Positions 46,351-56,660 of a DNA stretch of 64,000 nt are shown one piece after another (the stretch's first letter is position 1; the number at the start of each line of letters is the position of its first letter). Location of the stretch: positions 12,291,001-12,355,000 of the forward strand of contig OU015652.1 in the NCBI GenBank assembly GCA_907165275.2, read 5' to 3'. Origin of the DNA: Zygaena filipendulae. Taxonomy: Eukaryota > Arthropoda > Insecta > Lepidoptera > Zygaenidae. The translations under genes and the position numbers were made by a program. Under the pieces are notes generated by a model. That model had not been told where the DNA came from. It did no database searches and saw only the letters and a program-made list of their open reading frames with translations.

Positions 46351-47096
46351 GCCAGGGCATTATACCAAACGTCGGCCGAGTGCACTTTTAGAGGTGTCAA
46401 AGTGGATTTTCTTTTTTCACGATTTCAGTAGTAGGTACTCGCAAAAGAGACTCAAGATCAGGCAGTGTCTTTAAATTCTAATGCTTTACTTTTCATGTTT
46501 TTTAATACGACTGATAAAATATGAAATTATACACAATCATGCGATTATTACAATTTTGTATAAGATAAGAAAATGCATATCTATTTTTGCTTATCAGTTT
46601 TTTTAACATTCAAGATAACAATTAGTAGGTATAGGTACCTACATGGTGTTATTATTGCAGCACAAACCTTAAATTACATATACATTACAACAGTTTACAA
46701 CTGTATGAGTAAATGTCGATAATTGCACCCTAAGTCCTAACAGAGGTCATACCAGTTCACACATAGCAACTAGCAACAGAGTAGCACAAAGTTTGCTACA
46801 CCAAAGGCCAAACAACGCATCTTCATAGTCATGATAGAATTTTTCAACATGTGATGATCAATTTATGATATCGAACGATATTTGATAACGCGACCATAAC
46901 AGGTACATAATTATATACAAGTACAACGTACAAATCTATTTAATATGCTTTAATAGTATACATAACTTGTACAGAGTAACATTTTTTTTAATGACTCACA
47001 TCCAAGCATTAATTATTACTATTATTATTATTCTATATTTCCAACAATTATAATTATTTCCTTTGACATGGTTGTTACTCTAGATTTTTTTTTTAA

Positions 47097-47409
47097 CTAG
47101 CTGTACCCCGCGGTTTTACCCGCATGAAAGGTTTTTTTACAACAACTTTTTTTCCCAACATCCGATTTCAATGAAACAAAGCCTATATGTAGCACCAGGC
47201 TAAGCTTAATCTACCTGTGAAAACCGCATGACAATCGGTTCAGTAGATGCGGAGATTATCGCGAACAGACAGACAGACACAGACAGAAAATAATTTTAAA
47301 AACTATTTTTTGGGCTTGGTTACTCTTCTTTTATCACCCCTCTCAATTTTAGGTCAAAATATTCAATGTACAGAATCGCGGATTCTACCCTTTTATTATA
47401 GTATAGATA
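47097..47409 (-). mobile_element. Helitron-like element, long-arm subfamily
   Basis: ACTAGCTGTACCCCGCGGTT to 'ttattatagtatagat'. Closely related to 6930-7235. Confidence 0.7.
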
Positions 47410-47507
47410 GATTGTAGATATCTACTAATAAAACGTGGTTCTTTTTTAAATTTTATTTATTAGGTTCGTCAACAATGATACTCGAAGTCAATTCGCGGGG
47501 AACGTCG

Positions 47508-47690
47508 AACTAAAACCGAGTTCCAGAACCACAAAAATGCACTATACTAAAAAGCAAAATAAATAAAAAAGTACCGATTTAATCCAAAAGACAAAAATAC
47601 ACGTAATATTATTATTGGTCTGCTACCACTAATCGGTTTGAATTCGGTGACTCCTTTTTGGAGGTCGGTCGGAATTCAAAAAGCAGTCCC
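47508..47690. mobile_element. Partial foldback element (GGTTTGTGCTACCAC family)
   Basis: 'aaccgagttccagaaccaca', 'acacgtaatattattattgg', 'ctaccactaatcggtttgaa'. Most of the second arm is missing. Confidence 0.5.
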
Positions 47691-49829
47691 CTGATCTAAT
47701 ATCTCACATTGTCACATCCACCCATCACCTGCACTTTCGCTTTGTTTATATTGTTCGTCATAATTATGCTTTCGTCAGTTCAAATGTCCCAACCGAACGT
47801 ACATTTCATACGATATCAGGTGGAGTTTACCTATTTGTAAAGATAACGACACTATCTAACTTTTATTAAACCTCGTTAACTATAACATTATATTTGTAAT
47901 GTACATAATCATTATCAAATAACTATTGAGTAATATATTATTATATTGCGCAATGCAAAATTTATGCAATGGTTTTTTTAATGACAACAGACTATAGCGT
48001 CCCCACGGTTTTACTCACGAGAGATTTGTGATTGCCTTGGAGATTTTTTAGCCGATATAAAAATGTTTTTATGTGCTAATCGATAATCATCTGTTTGTCA
48101 AATTGCATCCAATGTTTAGCTATGCCCGCGGTTCCTTGTTGAACCTTCAGAAAACTTCTCCTGAACTTCGTTTGAACGCCGATCTCTCCGTTTGCGTATA
48201 AGTATGGAGATATTATTTTAGTATAATAAAAAGATAACTTTATAAATGGTGGTTTATAATTTCTGTATTCAAGATCCGCAATCCCTCAATTTTTCCAGAA
48301 GGCAACAATCCGGTTTTAGAGAAATCCTAATTCCAATACTTTATTGAGAAATCACGTATGTAAGCGTGACTAGGAAAATTTGTAACACAAACAAAAACAA
48401 AAACATTTCGGAAAAACGTTGCCAATATAACCTATTGATTGAAGTTTTACGAAATGAAGACGCATTTACCTCAGCTCTTCCAAGATCAGTCTGAAGTCTA
48501 GTTTATAAAAACTTATATTTAGGTATCTCACAAAGAAAACCGTGCGCCCGCTTGCGGCTTTTGGTTGCTGTTTAGTTTAACGAAAACAAAAAAAATCATC
48601 TCCACCGAGTGCCCACATCAAACATTGAATGAACATGTGAAATGGCGGGTGTTCACTCGTATAAACAGCGAAGCGGGGCCAGCGGAGTGTTTACGCCGGC
48701 CTGACGAGCACCAAGCATCTGCTAAGTATCCGCGAGCGCCGTGACGCATCGAACCACTGTGTGACTAATCAAACGAGATAAGCCAAACTGATGCAACTAC
48801 TACAATTAAATTATTATTACTATTCCCACATATTATATATATGTATGTGATACATGTGTTTTCGCTGGAGACGTGGCGTTTGGGAACTAAGTAGGTCTAG
48901 GTATATCAAGAATGCTCACAGTCACAAAGCATCTATTGATTTGCCCTACCTCTAGTTTTTTGCGCGTCACTCTTCTCGGGGAAATCTGCTTGACGGTTGT
49001 GGCAAGCTTCAACAGTTATAACAATACGTAATTTCATACGAAGTAAATACAAATCAAATAAATTATATATACGTCTAGGTTTCTTACTTAGTCACTAAGG
49101 AACAGATCTCTGTACCTAATCTCTTTCACAGTCTAATATCTTAATACAGTCATGGTCGTTGAAACAAAGTTCTGGTGATTATTCACAAGTAAATTGTTCA
49201 CGACGCTAAGACTGGCTCTAGCAAAAATGGTAAAAAAATTAGTAGCTATGGATCAGATCAGATCTCTGTTATCTCTCTGGCAAGTTGCACCATCTCTAAT
49301 CTCAGCAAAAGCACTGCAAAGTGCCTACGATCTTTGAAAAAAAAACACCGGATGAATGTTTTACCTTTTCGTCTGAGTGTTTGACACACAGTTTGAGACT
49401 GAATCTGCCCAAAAATTGTAGAGCTTTTTGTATCTTCTTTCGAAAAAAGCGGTTTCACACAATGCGGAAATCTGTTCGTGATATTATACTAATTAGTATA
49501 TACACTATTTTGTTTACAAGGCTGCATCTAGATATGAAAGTATACGTAGGTAAGTACTCCCCAGATTGCCATTGGAATTAAAATTTAACATTGCCTCAAG
49601 TGTTTCGAAACACACAACCTACAAATATTCTTAAAGGTACCTAAAACGAATAGGTACTTATTGCAATTTGTTATTACATTTTTCTTAGGGTCAAAGCCAG
49701 GTCAATAGTAACAAGTCACCACAACTATCGGCCGATTAATTATAATATGCAGAGATAAAGCACTTAATGGTATCTTTCACTAATTGTACTATTAATCGAC
49801 TTCTAAAAAGGAGGAGGTTCTTAACTAAT

Positions 49830-49947
49830 TAAATTTTGCATAAACATTGTCAGGGTACAGAGAAGGAAGAATATAGGTTACTTTTACCCCGGAATTCCCG
49901 CGGGAACTCTGAAATTGCCGCAGATAAAACCACAGGAGACAGCTAGT
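49830..49947 (+). mobile_element. Helitron-like fragment
   Basis: 'attttgcataaacattgtca' to 'gataaaaccacaggagacagctagt'. Preceded by a scrap of the accgacttcc element ('cgacttctaaaaaggaggag'). Confidence 0.5.
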
Positions 49948-50582
49948 ATTCCTATAATTATCTCCTGTCAAAACCATGATACCTTCATTGCTTTTCCAAC
50001 CAAAGCAGTAATACCCACTTTAGAAAGATATAACTAATTTGTCTGTAATAAGGAGGCCACATTTTCTCAGCTGCCAATAACATGTAAGATATTATAGATG
50101 TCACTTCACTGCTAATTATTGTAGGAAACTGGTACATAACAGTAATTTTTTTGTGTACTTTGCTTATACCAGGTTAAGACTGTCAATTATTATGGTTGAG
50201 CACTACGTTTGCTTTTAAAAAAATATGTACCACTAAAATATTACTGGGTAACTATATTCTTTTTCTATTATTTCTCTATCCGGAGACACGTTAGTGTCTC
50301 GCGCCAAGTAAATTAAAATATTCTTTGATAATTCATTGAAAAAAGACCCACAAAGACATTATTGAGTGGAATAAATATGTAAATATAAATTAAAACATAG
50401 TAATTATGTTCTTAACTCTGATGATGGCTAAATATTGACAACACAACCCTCGGCACAACTCTATGCAAGAAAAAAAATACCTATAAATAATTGATTGCCT
50501 ATATCATGAAGTTTTAAAATCAAGTTATCAACCCATTTTTTAGATGCATAGCAAACTAGGTCATTATTGAAAACTTTTGTGC

Positions 50583-50925
50583 CTTACAAAGACAAAGCCA
50601 ACTACCTATTATATCTATCAACAAACTATCAAGAGTGGACATCCTACTTATCTTTATTAGTATTATTAGTAAAATAGGACATAAATTGACAGATACCTGA
50701 AGAGATTTATCATAAAAGCTATGACTTATTACCGAAATATTTTCCTCAAGAAAAAAAAATTCTGAGTTAGTCAAATTCAAAGACAAAGCCAACTAAGTAT
50801 TATGTCTATCAACAAACTAACAAGAGTGGACATCCTACTTATTTTTATTAGTAAGATAGGACATGAATTGACTTGAAGAGGTTTATCATAAAAGCTATGA
50901 CTTATTACCGAAATATTTTCCTGTT
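50583..50925. repeat. Tandem duplication, two diverged units of about 190 bp
   Basis: Unit 1 (50583-50747) and unit 2 (50776-50925) share 'aagacaaagccaactaactatt'-like starts, 'gagtggacatcctacttatt' and 'tatcataaaagctatgactt' to 'ccgaaatattttcct'. Differences include a short deletion in unit 2. The next SINE starts exactly at the end of unit 2. Confidence 0.7.
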
Positions 50926-51175
50926 TTATGTCATAGGGGGCAAATGGGCAGGTGGCACACCTGATGATAAGTGATTACTGATGCCCATGGACATCTGCAA
51001 CACCAGAAGGCATGCAGGTGCGTTGCCGACCTGGAATGGGATGGATACTGGCTTTTAAGTGGGGCTGCTGGAACCATTGGCGTAGCGTTGGGAAAGGGGG
51101 AAGAGGGACGGAGGGTGCAGTCTGCACCGGGTGGTACTTGGGCGGGGGTGGCATTTCGCAAGTGGCAGTAAAATA
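50926..51175 (+). mobile_element. SINE copy followed by a second unclassified insert
   Basis: 50926-51074 matches 9556-9720 ('tcatagggggcaaatgggca' to 'ggggctgctggaacc'). It then switches abruptly to G-rich 'attggcgtagcgttgggaaa' ... 'gtgcagtctgcaccgggtgg', absent from other copies, which looks like an insertion or fusion. Confidence 0.6.
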
Positions 51176-51956
51176 AAAAATTTAAGAAAGTTGATTTCCT
51201 TTTTTTTGTTGTTGTTACCATATATCCTGGTTTATATTAGTTTTTTTTATAGATTCATATGTTTTCACTTTTCGAGTTAGTATTATAATATAAGAGGACC
51301 ATTTTCATCTGGCCCCAATTTTTTTATAACTAATCAATTGCAAAAATAAGAGCGCAGCAAATTTTACGTTACAATACAGCATAAGCTGTCAAAAATTTCA
51401 TTGCAAACATCAAATAACCCACTCCTGACCGTTCCCAGTGCAAAGGCTTTCAATTTAAAATTATTGCAAATAATTGATCACACTATAATGATAGGAACAA
51501 ATTTGCATTGACCAAATACGATTAAATTCAACATTGTTTGTAGAGCAATAAAAGTTATACACTGCAAAGACAACGTAATAACAATGGGAAAAGCTAAGCT
51601 TACGTGCATGGGTACAGTCAAGTTAAATATGTATTAAACAAATTTAGACCAAGTCATATTTTAATTTAAAGTCCTTTCAAAATATTAAATAGAAAATAAT
51701 GAATGAGAAATGGTGACTGACATTTACTATACTCAATAACTCCAAATTTTAAAGTAAACCACATCTCTTTGTTTTGTTGTTATAAGTAGAGCATGCTGTG
51801 GTCATCTACCTTTTACCTACATATAGTAAACATCTTACTAAATAGTATATTTTAAAAAACAGTGTAAACCAGTTAATGGTTCTAAATAAATAAAGATAAA
51901 AATGCACTTGACTGTACACTAATCACATTGTTTGCAGAACAATAACAAATACTCAC

Positions 51957-52457
51957 CAATTGGAATTCTCTCCGCCTGTCGTAGGCTTTCTTTATGGCCC
52001 GGTCTAACCACAACGAATGTATGTGTGGCGCATAATGCATGAACAGTCTGCTGTCTAGCGAGGCGGTACTGTTGAAATGTAGCGCTTGCTGACCCACGTC
52101 CAAGTTCCGCGGGTTCTCCCAAGGGATCGCCAGCTTGTCCCGCGCGTCCACTAACACTTGTATACCCTTCACGATGTTCTGATAAATCACATGCTGGTAT
52201 TCACGCATGAGTTCCGGTTCAAACTTCACTTTGTGGATTATTCTCATTTGCTTGAGGAATGTTGACTTTCCGCTTTCACCCGCGCCGAGCAGCAGCAACT
52301 TGACCTGCCGCCGCAACGTCTGCTTGTCCTTCTCCAAGATTCTGTCGATCTCCTTACTCCTGTACCTCTGTTCTATCTCCTCAGGAGACAGCTTCAGGCG
52401 CAGCCAACAAATAAAGGCCTCCGTGCAACAGGAACATGACCACATATCGTTGGCCAT
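51957..52457 (-). CDS. cta: G-protein alpha subunit, G12/13 class (concertina-like), coding exon 1
   Basis: First coding exon of a heterotrimeric G-protein alpha subunit. The class couples receptors to RhoGEF and Rho signalling at the plasma membrane; in Drosophila, concertina drives apical constriction (family knowledge). Starts [11 protein letters not shown] with cysteines at 8, 10 and 11 as likely palmitoylation sites and no Gly2 for myristoylation. [20 protein letters not shown] is the N-terminal helix; [20 protein letters not shown] is the P-loop (GAGESGKS about 58-65). The helical domain follows and ends YDRRREFQL before the donor GTGAGT. The three exons join in phase to 375 residues, close to vertebrate Galpha13 (about 377). 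Chosen ATG: the first in frame, just after 'aataatcatgcaaa'. Untranslated 5' exons may lie further right. Confidence 0.95.
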
Positions 52458-54417
52458 TTTGCATGATTATTTAACAACGCCCATATAAAATAATTAGAAC
52501 TGAGCATATGCAATAGCACTGTATTTCAATAGATACTTATGTACACATCCTCGCAATAACACTACGTAATCACTGATACGATAAAAAATAAATTTTAAAA
52601 CCCGAAATATTCACGCATACACTCACCCCTCCCAAACTATGCAAACGAATGAATTAATGATTATTGAATGAGTGAATTAATGAATGCAAAATGTCAATGA
52701 ATAGGTATGTACCTCAGAAGAAGTATGTACCGTTGACGACCGTTGATTAAGTAAAAGTAAATGAATGGTTCAGAGACAAATCTTCTTTTTTTTTGGTGAC
52801 GGGTGCAAGTGTGCAACAAGACTTAGGAGGCGCCTTGGAATAATAATATAGGCGTACTTTCTTTTATTATGGCATCTATGGCAATTTATCATTTTTTATT
52901 TTGCCAATGAGAATATTTCAAATCGAAAATTAGACTCAATCACAGCTGCTGCTGCGATCGTCGAACGCTGCTGCAAAAGCGATGCGAATCATCTGTGATT
53001 TGTCATTTTCATGTAAATAGAAAAACCTCAGAAGAATAACCTCAGAAGAATAACCTCAGAAGAATGCTTTAGTTATTCTTCTGAGGGAAAAACAGAAGAT
53101 TTTGAAGGCAGTGCCCCCGCCACCGGTCACGTGCAAAGACAACCAAGCGAAGCGCAAGGGCACTACCAGCTAAATAATTATCTACCTTTTCTTGAAGCGA
53201 TTCTTCATTATTTGGAACCCTACTACTTACGACAAACTTCTGTCAGTCACATTCTTCTTCTTTAATAATAAGAGTCATGTTTTAACTTGGGGAACAATCT
53301 AAGAATTTTTTTTTATTGGATACTAAGAAACATTATCATAGGCAAAAGAATTATAGACGCCAATATTAAAGAATAAGAAGAAGACATGAGTACAGAGTGA
53401 GGATAAATAATTATTTTGTTACTGTAACAAACGGTAGGATGTTTTGGCGGGAACTTGAACACATAGATAGGTACTATAATTTTTTTTGTAATTTTCATGA
53501 CCCGTATTTTTTATGATCATTGATGAAAAGTGTACAAACAGTAAAGTAAGAACAAATTAGTCCTGAAATAAATCGGGATAGATTGCCATCTTCCTTGTAT
53601 TTTTGACACTATGTTATTTAGCAAAACAATAATCCTTACTGACAGTTTACCGATTGATTACCACTTCCGAATACCGGCCCTGATGACCACTCATAGGGTT
53701 GTTTACGAGTGAAAGCCGTACCGAAAACACGCGTGTCACGTTGTATTCGTTATTTCAGTCACTTTTCAGCATCTATTTTGAACCTTGAGCAGGAAACTGC
53801 CTTTCAAGAGAGCCATGTTTTAACTTGGGGAACAATCTGACATTGTCATTGGTATTTCGCCATAATTGAAGAAGTAGATGAAGAGATTTTTATTAACATT
53901 TTTTATAAACATTGTCATTGGCAAATTATAATTATAGACGCCATTATTGATTAATTAATTGTTAATTATATTTATCTATATATTTAAAGATAAGTAATTT
54001 TTTAATTAGGTAGGTTATTTAATAAAAAAATAAAATTTATACTTTATAAACTGTGTATTAAACCGCCATTATTAAAGAAGAAGACCACCCATAGGCAATC
54101 ATGCCCTCTACACAATCGTGTATACCATATAAGTTACTCTATGGTGTATACTCATCATGCTCCATTGTGAAGAGGAGCCATAAAATTTTGACACGTGTCA
54201 AGTTGCACTTCCTTGCCATGCGTCTGCAGACTGCAGTGTTGACACTTAACAGCTGACAACAGCACTGAGCCACGGTTACCAACTAAACGGTTTTCCCCCT
54301 AAATTTAGGGGGTAAATGAATGTGGTGGGGATTTTATTAGGGCCAGGATTTATGCCGCAATTTATAACAATCATTATTAATGACAAATTTTAGAAAAAAA
54401 GCTAGAGAAATTTTTAT
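52458..54417. other. Intergenic region between divergent genes, left part
   Basis: Upstream of the minus-strand gene's ATG. Contains a short repeat array at 53026-53086, a duplicated segment (53271-53380 and 53804-53950, both with 'catgttttaacttggggaac' and 'ttatagacgcca'), and a segment at 53105-53210 related to 2680-2750. No TATA box or initiator could be assigned with confidence. Confidence 0.45.
53026..53086. repeat. CCTCAGAAGAATAA array with an inverted copy
   Basis: Three direct 14-bp units (53026, 53040 and 53054; the third ends TGC-like) are followed by one exact inverted unit, TTATTCTTCTGAGG, at 53073-53086. The transcript could fold into alternative hairpins. About 570 bp upstream of the G-alpha ATG. 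Confidence 0.65.
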
Positions 54418-55582
54418 TTTTAACCGACTTCCAAAAAGGAGGAGGTTCTATGTTCGATTGTATGTATGTTTTTTTTTTTTTTTTTTTTTTTTATGTATGT
54501 TCACCGATTACTCGAAGACGGATGGACCGATTTGAAAAATTATTTTTTTGGTTGAAAGGGTTTACTCCCAATTAGGTCCCATTGCCACCAAATCGGGATC
54601 TGATGATGGAATCTTGGAGAAATCGAGGGAACTCTTCAAAAATTATAGGCACACCTATCGCGATTTGGGTATTTTTTATAGTAAATCGTTTATTTGCTTT
54701 TGGAAAGCTAAATTTGAAGAAGTGGAACTGATGATGAAGACCACAGATGGTCATCGGCACTACTCAACAATAATACGTATTTCACGGGTTCCGATTGGAG
54801 CGATTTCGAAAATTCTTTTTTTTGTTTGAAAGGGTATACTCCCAATTAGGTCCCATTGCCACCAAGTCCAGATCTGATGATGGGATCTTGGAGAAATCGA
54901 GGGAACTCTTCAAAAATTATAGGCACACCTATAGCGATTTGGGTATTTTTTATAGTAAATCGTTCATTTGCTTTTGAAAAGCTAAATTTGAAGAAGTGAA
55001 ACTGATGATGAAGACCACAGATGGTCATCGGAACTACTCAACAAAAATACGTATTTCACGGATTCCGATGGAGCGATTTCGAATTTTTTTTTTTTGTTTG
55101 AAAGGGGATACTCCCAAATTGATTCCATTGTCACCAAGTCGAGATCTGATGATGAGATCTTGGAATAATCGAGGGAACTCTTCAAAAATTATAGGTACAC
55201 CTATAGCGATTTTAGGATTTTTTATAGTAAATCGTTTATTTGCTTTCGGAAAGTAAAATTTGAAGAAGTGGAACTGATGATGAAGACCACAGATGATCAT
55301 CAGAAATACTAAATATACTAAATAATAGGTATTTCACAGATTCCGATTCGTTAACTTTAATAAGGTTTCTAAACAATTTATGCTCGTCACAATGTATATG
55401 CTGAAGTGGAACTGACGATGATGTACCAGGAGAACTCCTCAACAATTAACGTCCCTGCGTCGGGAAAAGCGATATTTTGTAAAAGGTGATGAGCAGTTGA
55501 CATTAGGCTATTGTAACTTAGAGAAATTACGAACTAAGTCACTTAAAAGCGCGAAATAAACAAATTTTTAACAAAAAAATTA
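54418..55582 (+). mobile_element. 'AACCGACTTCC' element with about three tandem internal units
   Basis: Starts TTTTTAACCGACTTCCAAAA, followed by a long T run (54471-54492). Units beginning 'gaaagggt/gaaagggg' start at 54554, 54828 and 55100 (periods about 274 and 272 bp); the third ends near 55345. The unique tail is shared with 43731-44290 ('gtccctgcgtcgggaaaagc', 'gacattaggctattgtaact'). The many ORFs on both strands are repeat translations. Class unknown. Confidence 0.7.
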
Positions 55583-55966
55583 AAACCGACTTCCAAAAAC
55601 ACAAAACTAAAAATCTAAAAATAAAAAGCTAAAAATAACAACATACCGATTTAATCCAAAAGACAAAAACACACGTAATATTATTATTGGTTTGTGCTAC
55701 CACGAATCGGTATGAAGTCGGTGACAAGCCAAATATGGAGGGGGTAGATGGGCTAAGTCGACTCCCGCCACCAGCTTTTTGTGAACAGGACAACCTAAGT
55801 GGGCAGACACCAGCGGGCTTGTCACCGAATTCAAACCGATTAGTGGTAGCACAAACCAATAATAATATTACGTGTGTTTTTGTCTTTTGGATTAAATCGG
55901 TATGTTGTTATTTTTAGCTTTTTATTTTTAGATTTTTAGTTTTGTGTTTTTGGAAGTCGGTTTTAA
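55583..55966. mobile_element. Near-perfect foldback element (384 bp)
   Basis: AAAACCGACTTCCAAAAACA at the left is inverted at the right ('gtgtttttggaagtcggttt'). The arms, about 150 bp each, include 'ttaatccaaaagacaaaaac', 'acacgtaatattattattgg' and 'tttgtgctaccac' and their complements. The central part is 'ggagggggtagatgggctaa'. The very high arm similarity suggests recent activity or gene conversion. It lies 380 bp upstream of the RRN3 leader. Confidence 0.75.
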
Positions 55967-56205
55967 TTTTTGATCAATTTTTTTTGATAAAAACAATATT
56001 TTCGCCCTAATAATTTCAAAACTGAGGCAAAAATGTTGGCGCTATTTATTTTTAATAAACTTTTTAGTAATATTATTTTGTTTAGGAAGATTTGAGGGTT
56101 TTAGACTTGACCTTTAGGGGTAAATGTTTTCGACAGTTGGTAATACTGCACTGAGTACGGACGGTGGAATGGCTGGTGCGCATTAACCTGAATCCTAATT
56201 TTATC

Positions 56206-56211
56206 CACGTG
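56206..56211. promoter_or_regulatory. Palindromic E-box CACGTG upstream of RRN3
   Basis: 'ttatccacgtgttttc' places CACGTG 140 bp before the first upstream ATG. Myc/Max binds this site, and Myc drives ribosome-biogenesis genes in insects (established knowledge). Function here is inferred from position only. Confidence 0.4.
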
Positions 56212-56345
56212 TTTTCCTTTACGCAAAATATATTCATATTGCTGCTTAAAAGTGCGTATTTCGTGAAGTAAGTTGCGTGTTTGTTTATAAATAAAGTGCC
56301 CAATTTTATTAGGAATTTTCGCGAAATGTTTTGGCGTAATCAATC

Positions 56346-56360
56346 ATGAAGTTTAAATAA
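56346..56360 (+). CDS. Upstream mini-ORF (4 codons, MKFK)
   Basis: ATG AAG TTT AAA TAA ends three bases (one codon) before the ATG of the 97-codon ORF, in the same frame. Position -3 is A, a fair initiation context. If it is in the transcript it could reduce or gate initiation at the following ORFs. Whether it is transcribed depends on the start site, which I cannot see. Confidence 0.35.
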   Translation: MKFK

Positions 56361-56363
56361 GCG

Positions 56364-56657
56364 ATGTCCAAAGAAGGTTATAGTTCCGAAAAGAAAGAAA
56401 GTGACAATAAAATTGTTCTAGAGAGGCTACAATCATACCTGAAAGATAAGAAAAGCACCGAGAGCGCAGATCCGGTTGCTGTTTACAGCAAACCGAGCAC
56501 TAGTACCAGTTTAGAACCTACATCCAACTTGGTACCAACTCTCGCTGACGACAGTCACGTTCTACGTGATGTGCTGAATCACAAGAAGGCTCAGCTCCTC
56601 CGCCAGCCCGAAATAGTGGAATATATTAAATCTATCTCGTCCGATCTCAAGAGGTGA
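56364..56657 (+). CDS. Small protein of unknown function, first cistron before RRN3
   Basis: 97 residues starting MSKEGYSSEKKESDNK. The N-terminus is Lys/Ser/Glu-rich; the middle (about 45-62) is Ser/Thr/Pro-rich and probably disordered; the C-terminal segment LRDVLNHKKAQLLRQPEIVE (about 67-86) and what follows is predicted helical. No signal peptide or membrane segment. I do not recognise the family. Codon composition looks like a real gene and unlike the AT-rich surroundings. The ORF ends AGG TGA, then ACG, then the RRN3 ATG, so it is in frame with RRN3 and separated by a single stop. It may be a separate cistron on the same mRNA, or an N-terminal region joined to RRN3 by alternative splicing or readthrough. 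Confidence 0.65.
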   Translation: MSKEGYSSEKKESDNKIVLERLQSYLKDKKSTESADPVAVYSKPSTSTSLEPTSNLVPTLADDSHVLRDVLNHKKAQLLRQPEIVEYIKSISSDLKR

Positions 56658-56660
56658 ACG

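Larger units (their letters stand above)
38129..51956 (-). other. cta: Intron 1 of the G-alpha gene (13.8 kb)
   Basis: Runs from donor TTG/GTGAGT (51956) to acceptor CCAG (38129), phase 0. It is packed with mobile elements, listed separately. 38390-41110 and 47691-49829 show no recognisable element. 48640-48780 is a mildly GC-rich patch of unknown meaning. No exon-like conserved reading frame was found inside; the 60-124-codon ORFs here belong to repeats or look random. Confidence 0.85.

Noticed and set aside
54548..55445. Seven ORFs with repeated peptide phrases such as YSQLGPIATKSGSDDG
   Set aside because: They reflect the 270-bp tandem unit read in one frame, with frameshifts between units and no retroelement protein motif. 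Weak possibility of a decayed coding repeat only.
55629..55917. Two nearly identical 76-codon ORFs on opposite strands
   Set aside because: Created by the palindrome; not a protein gene.
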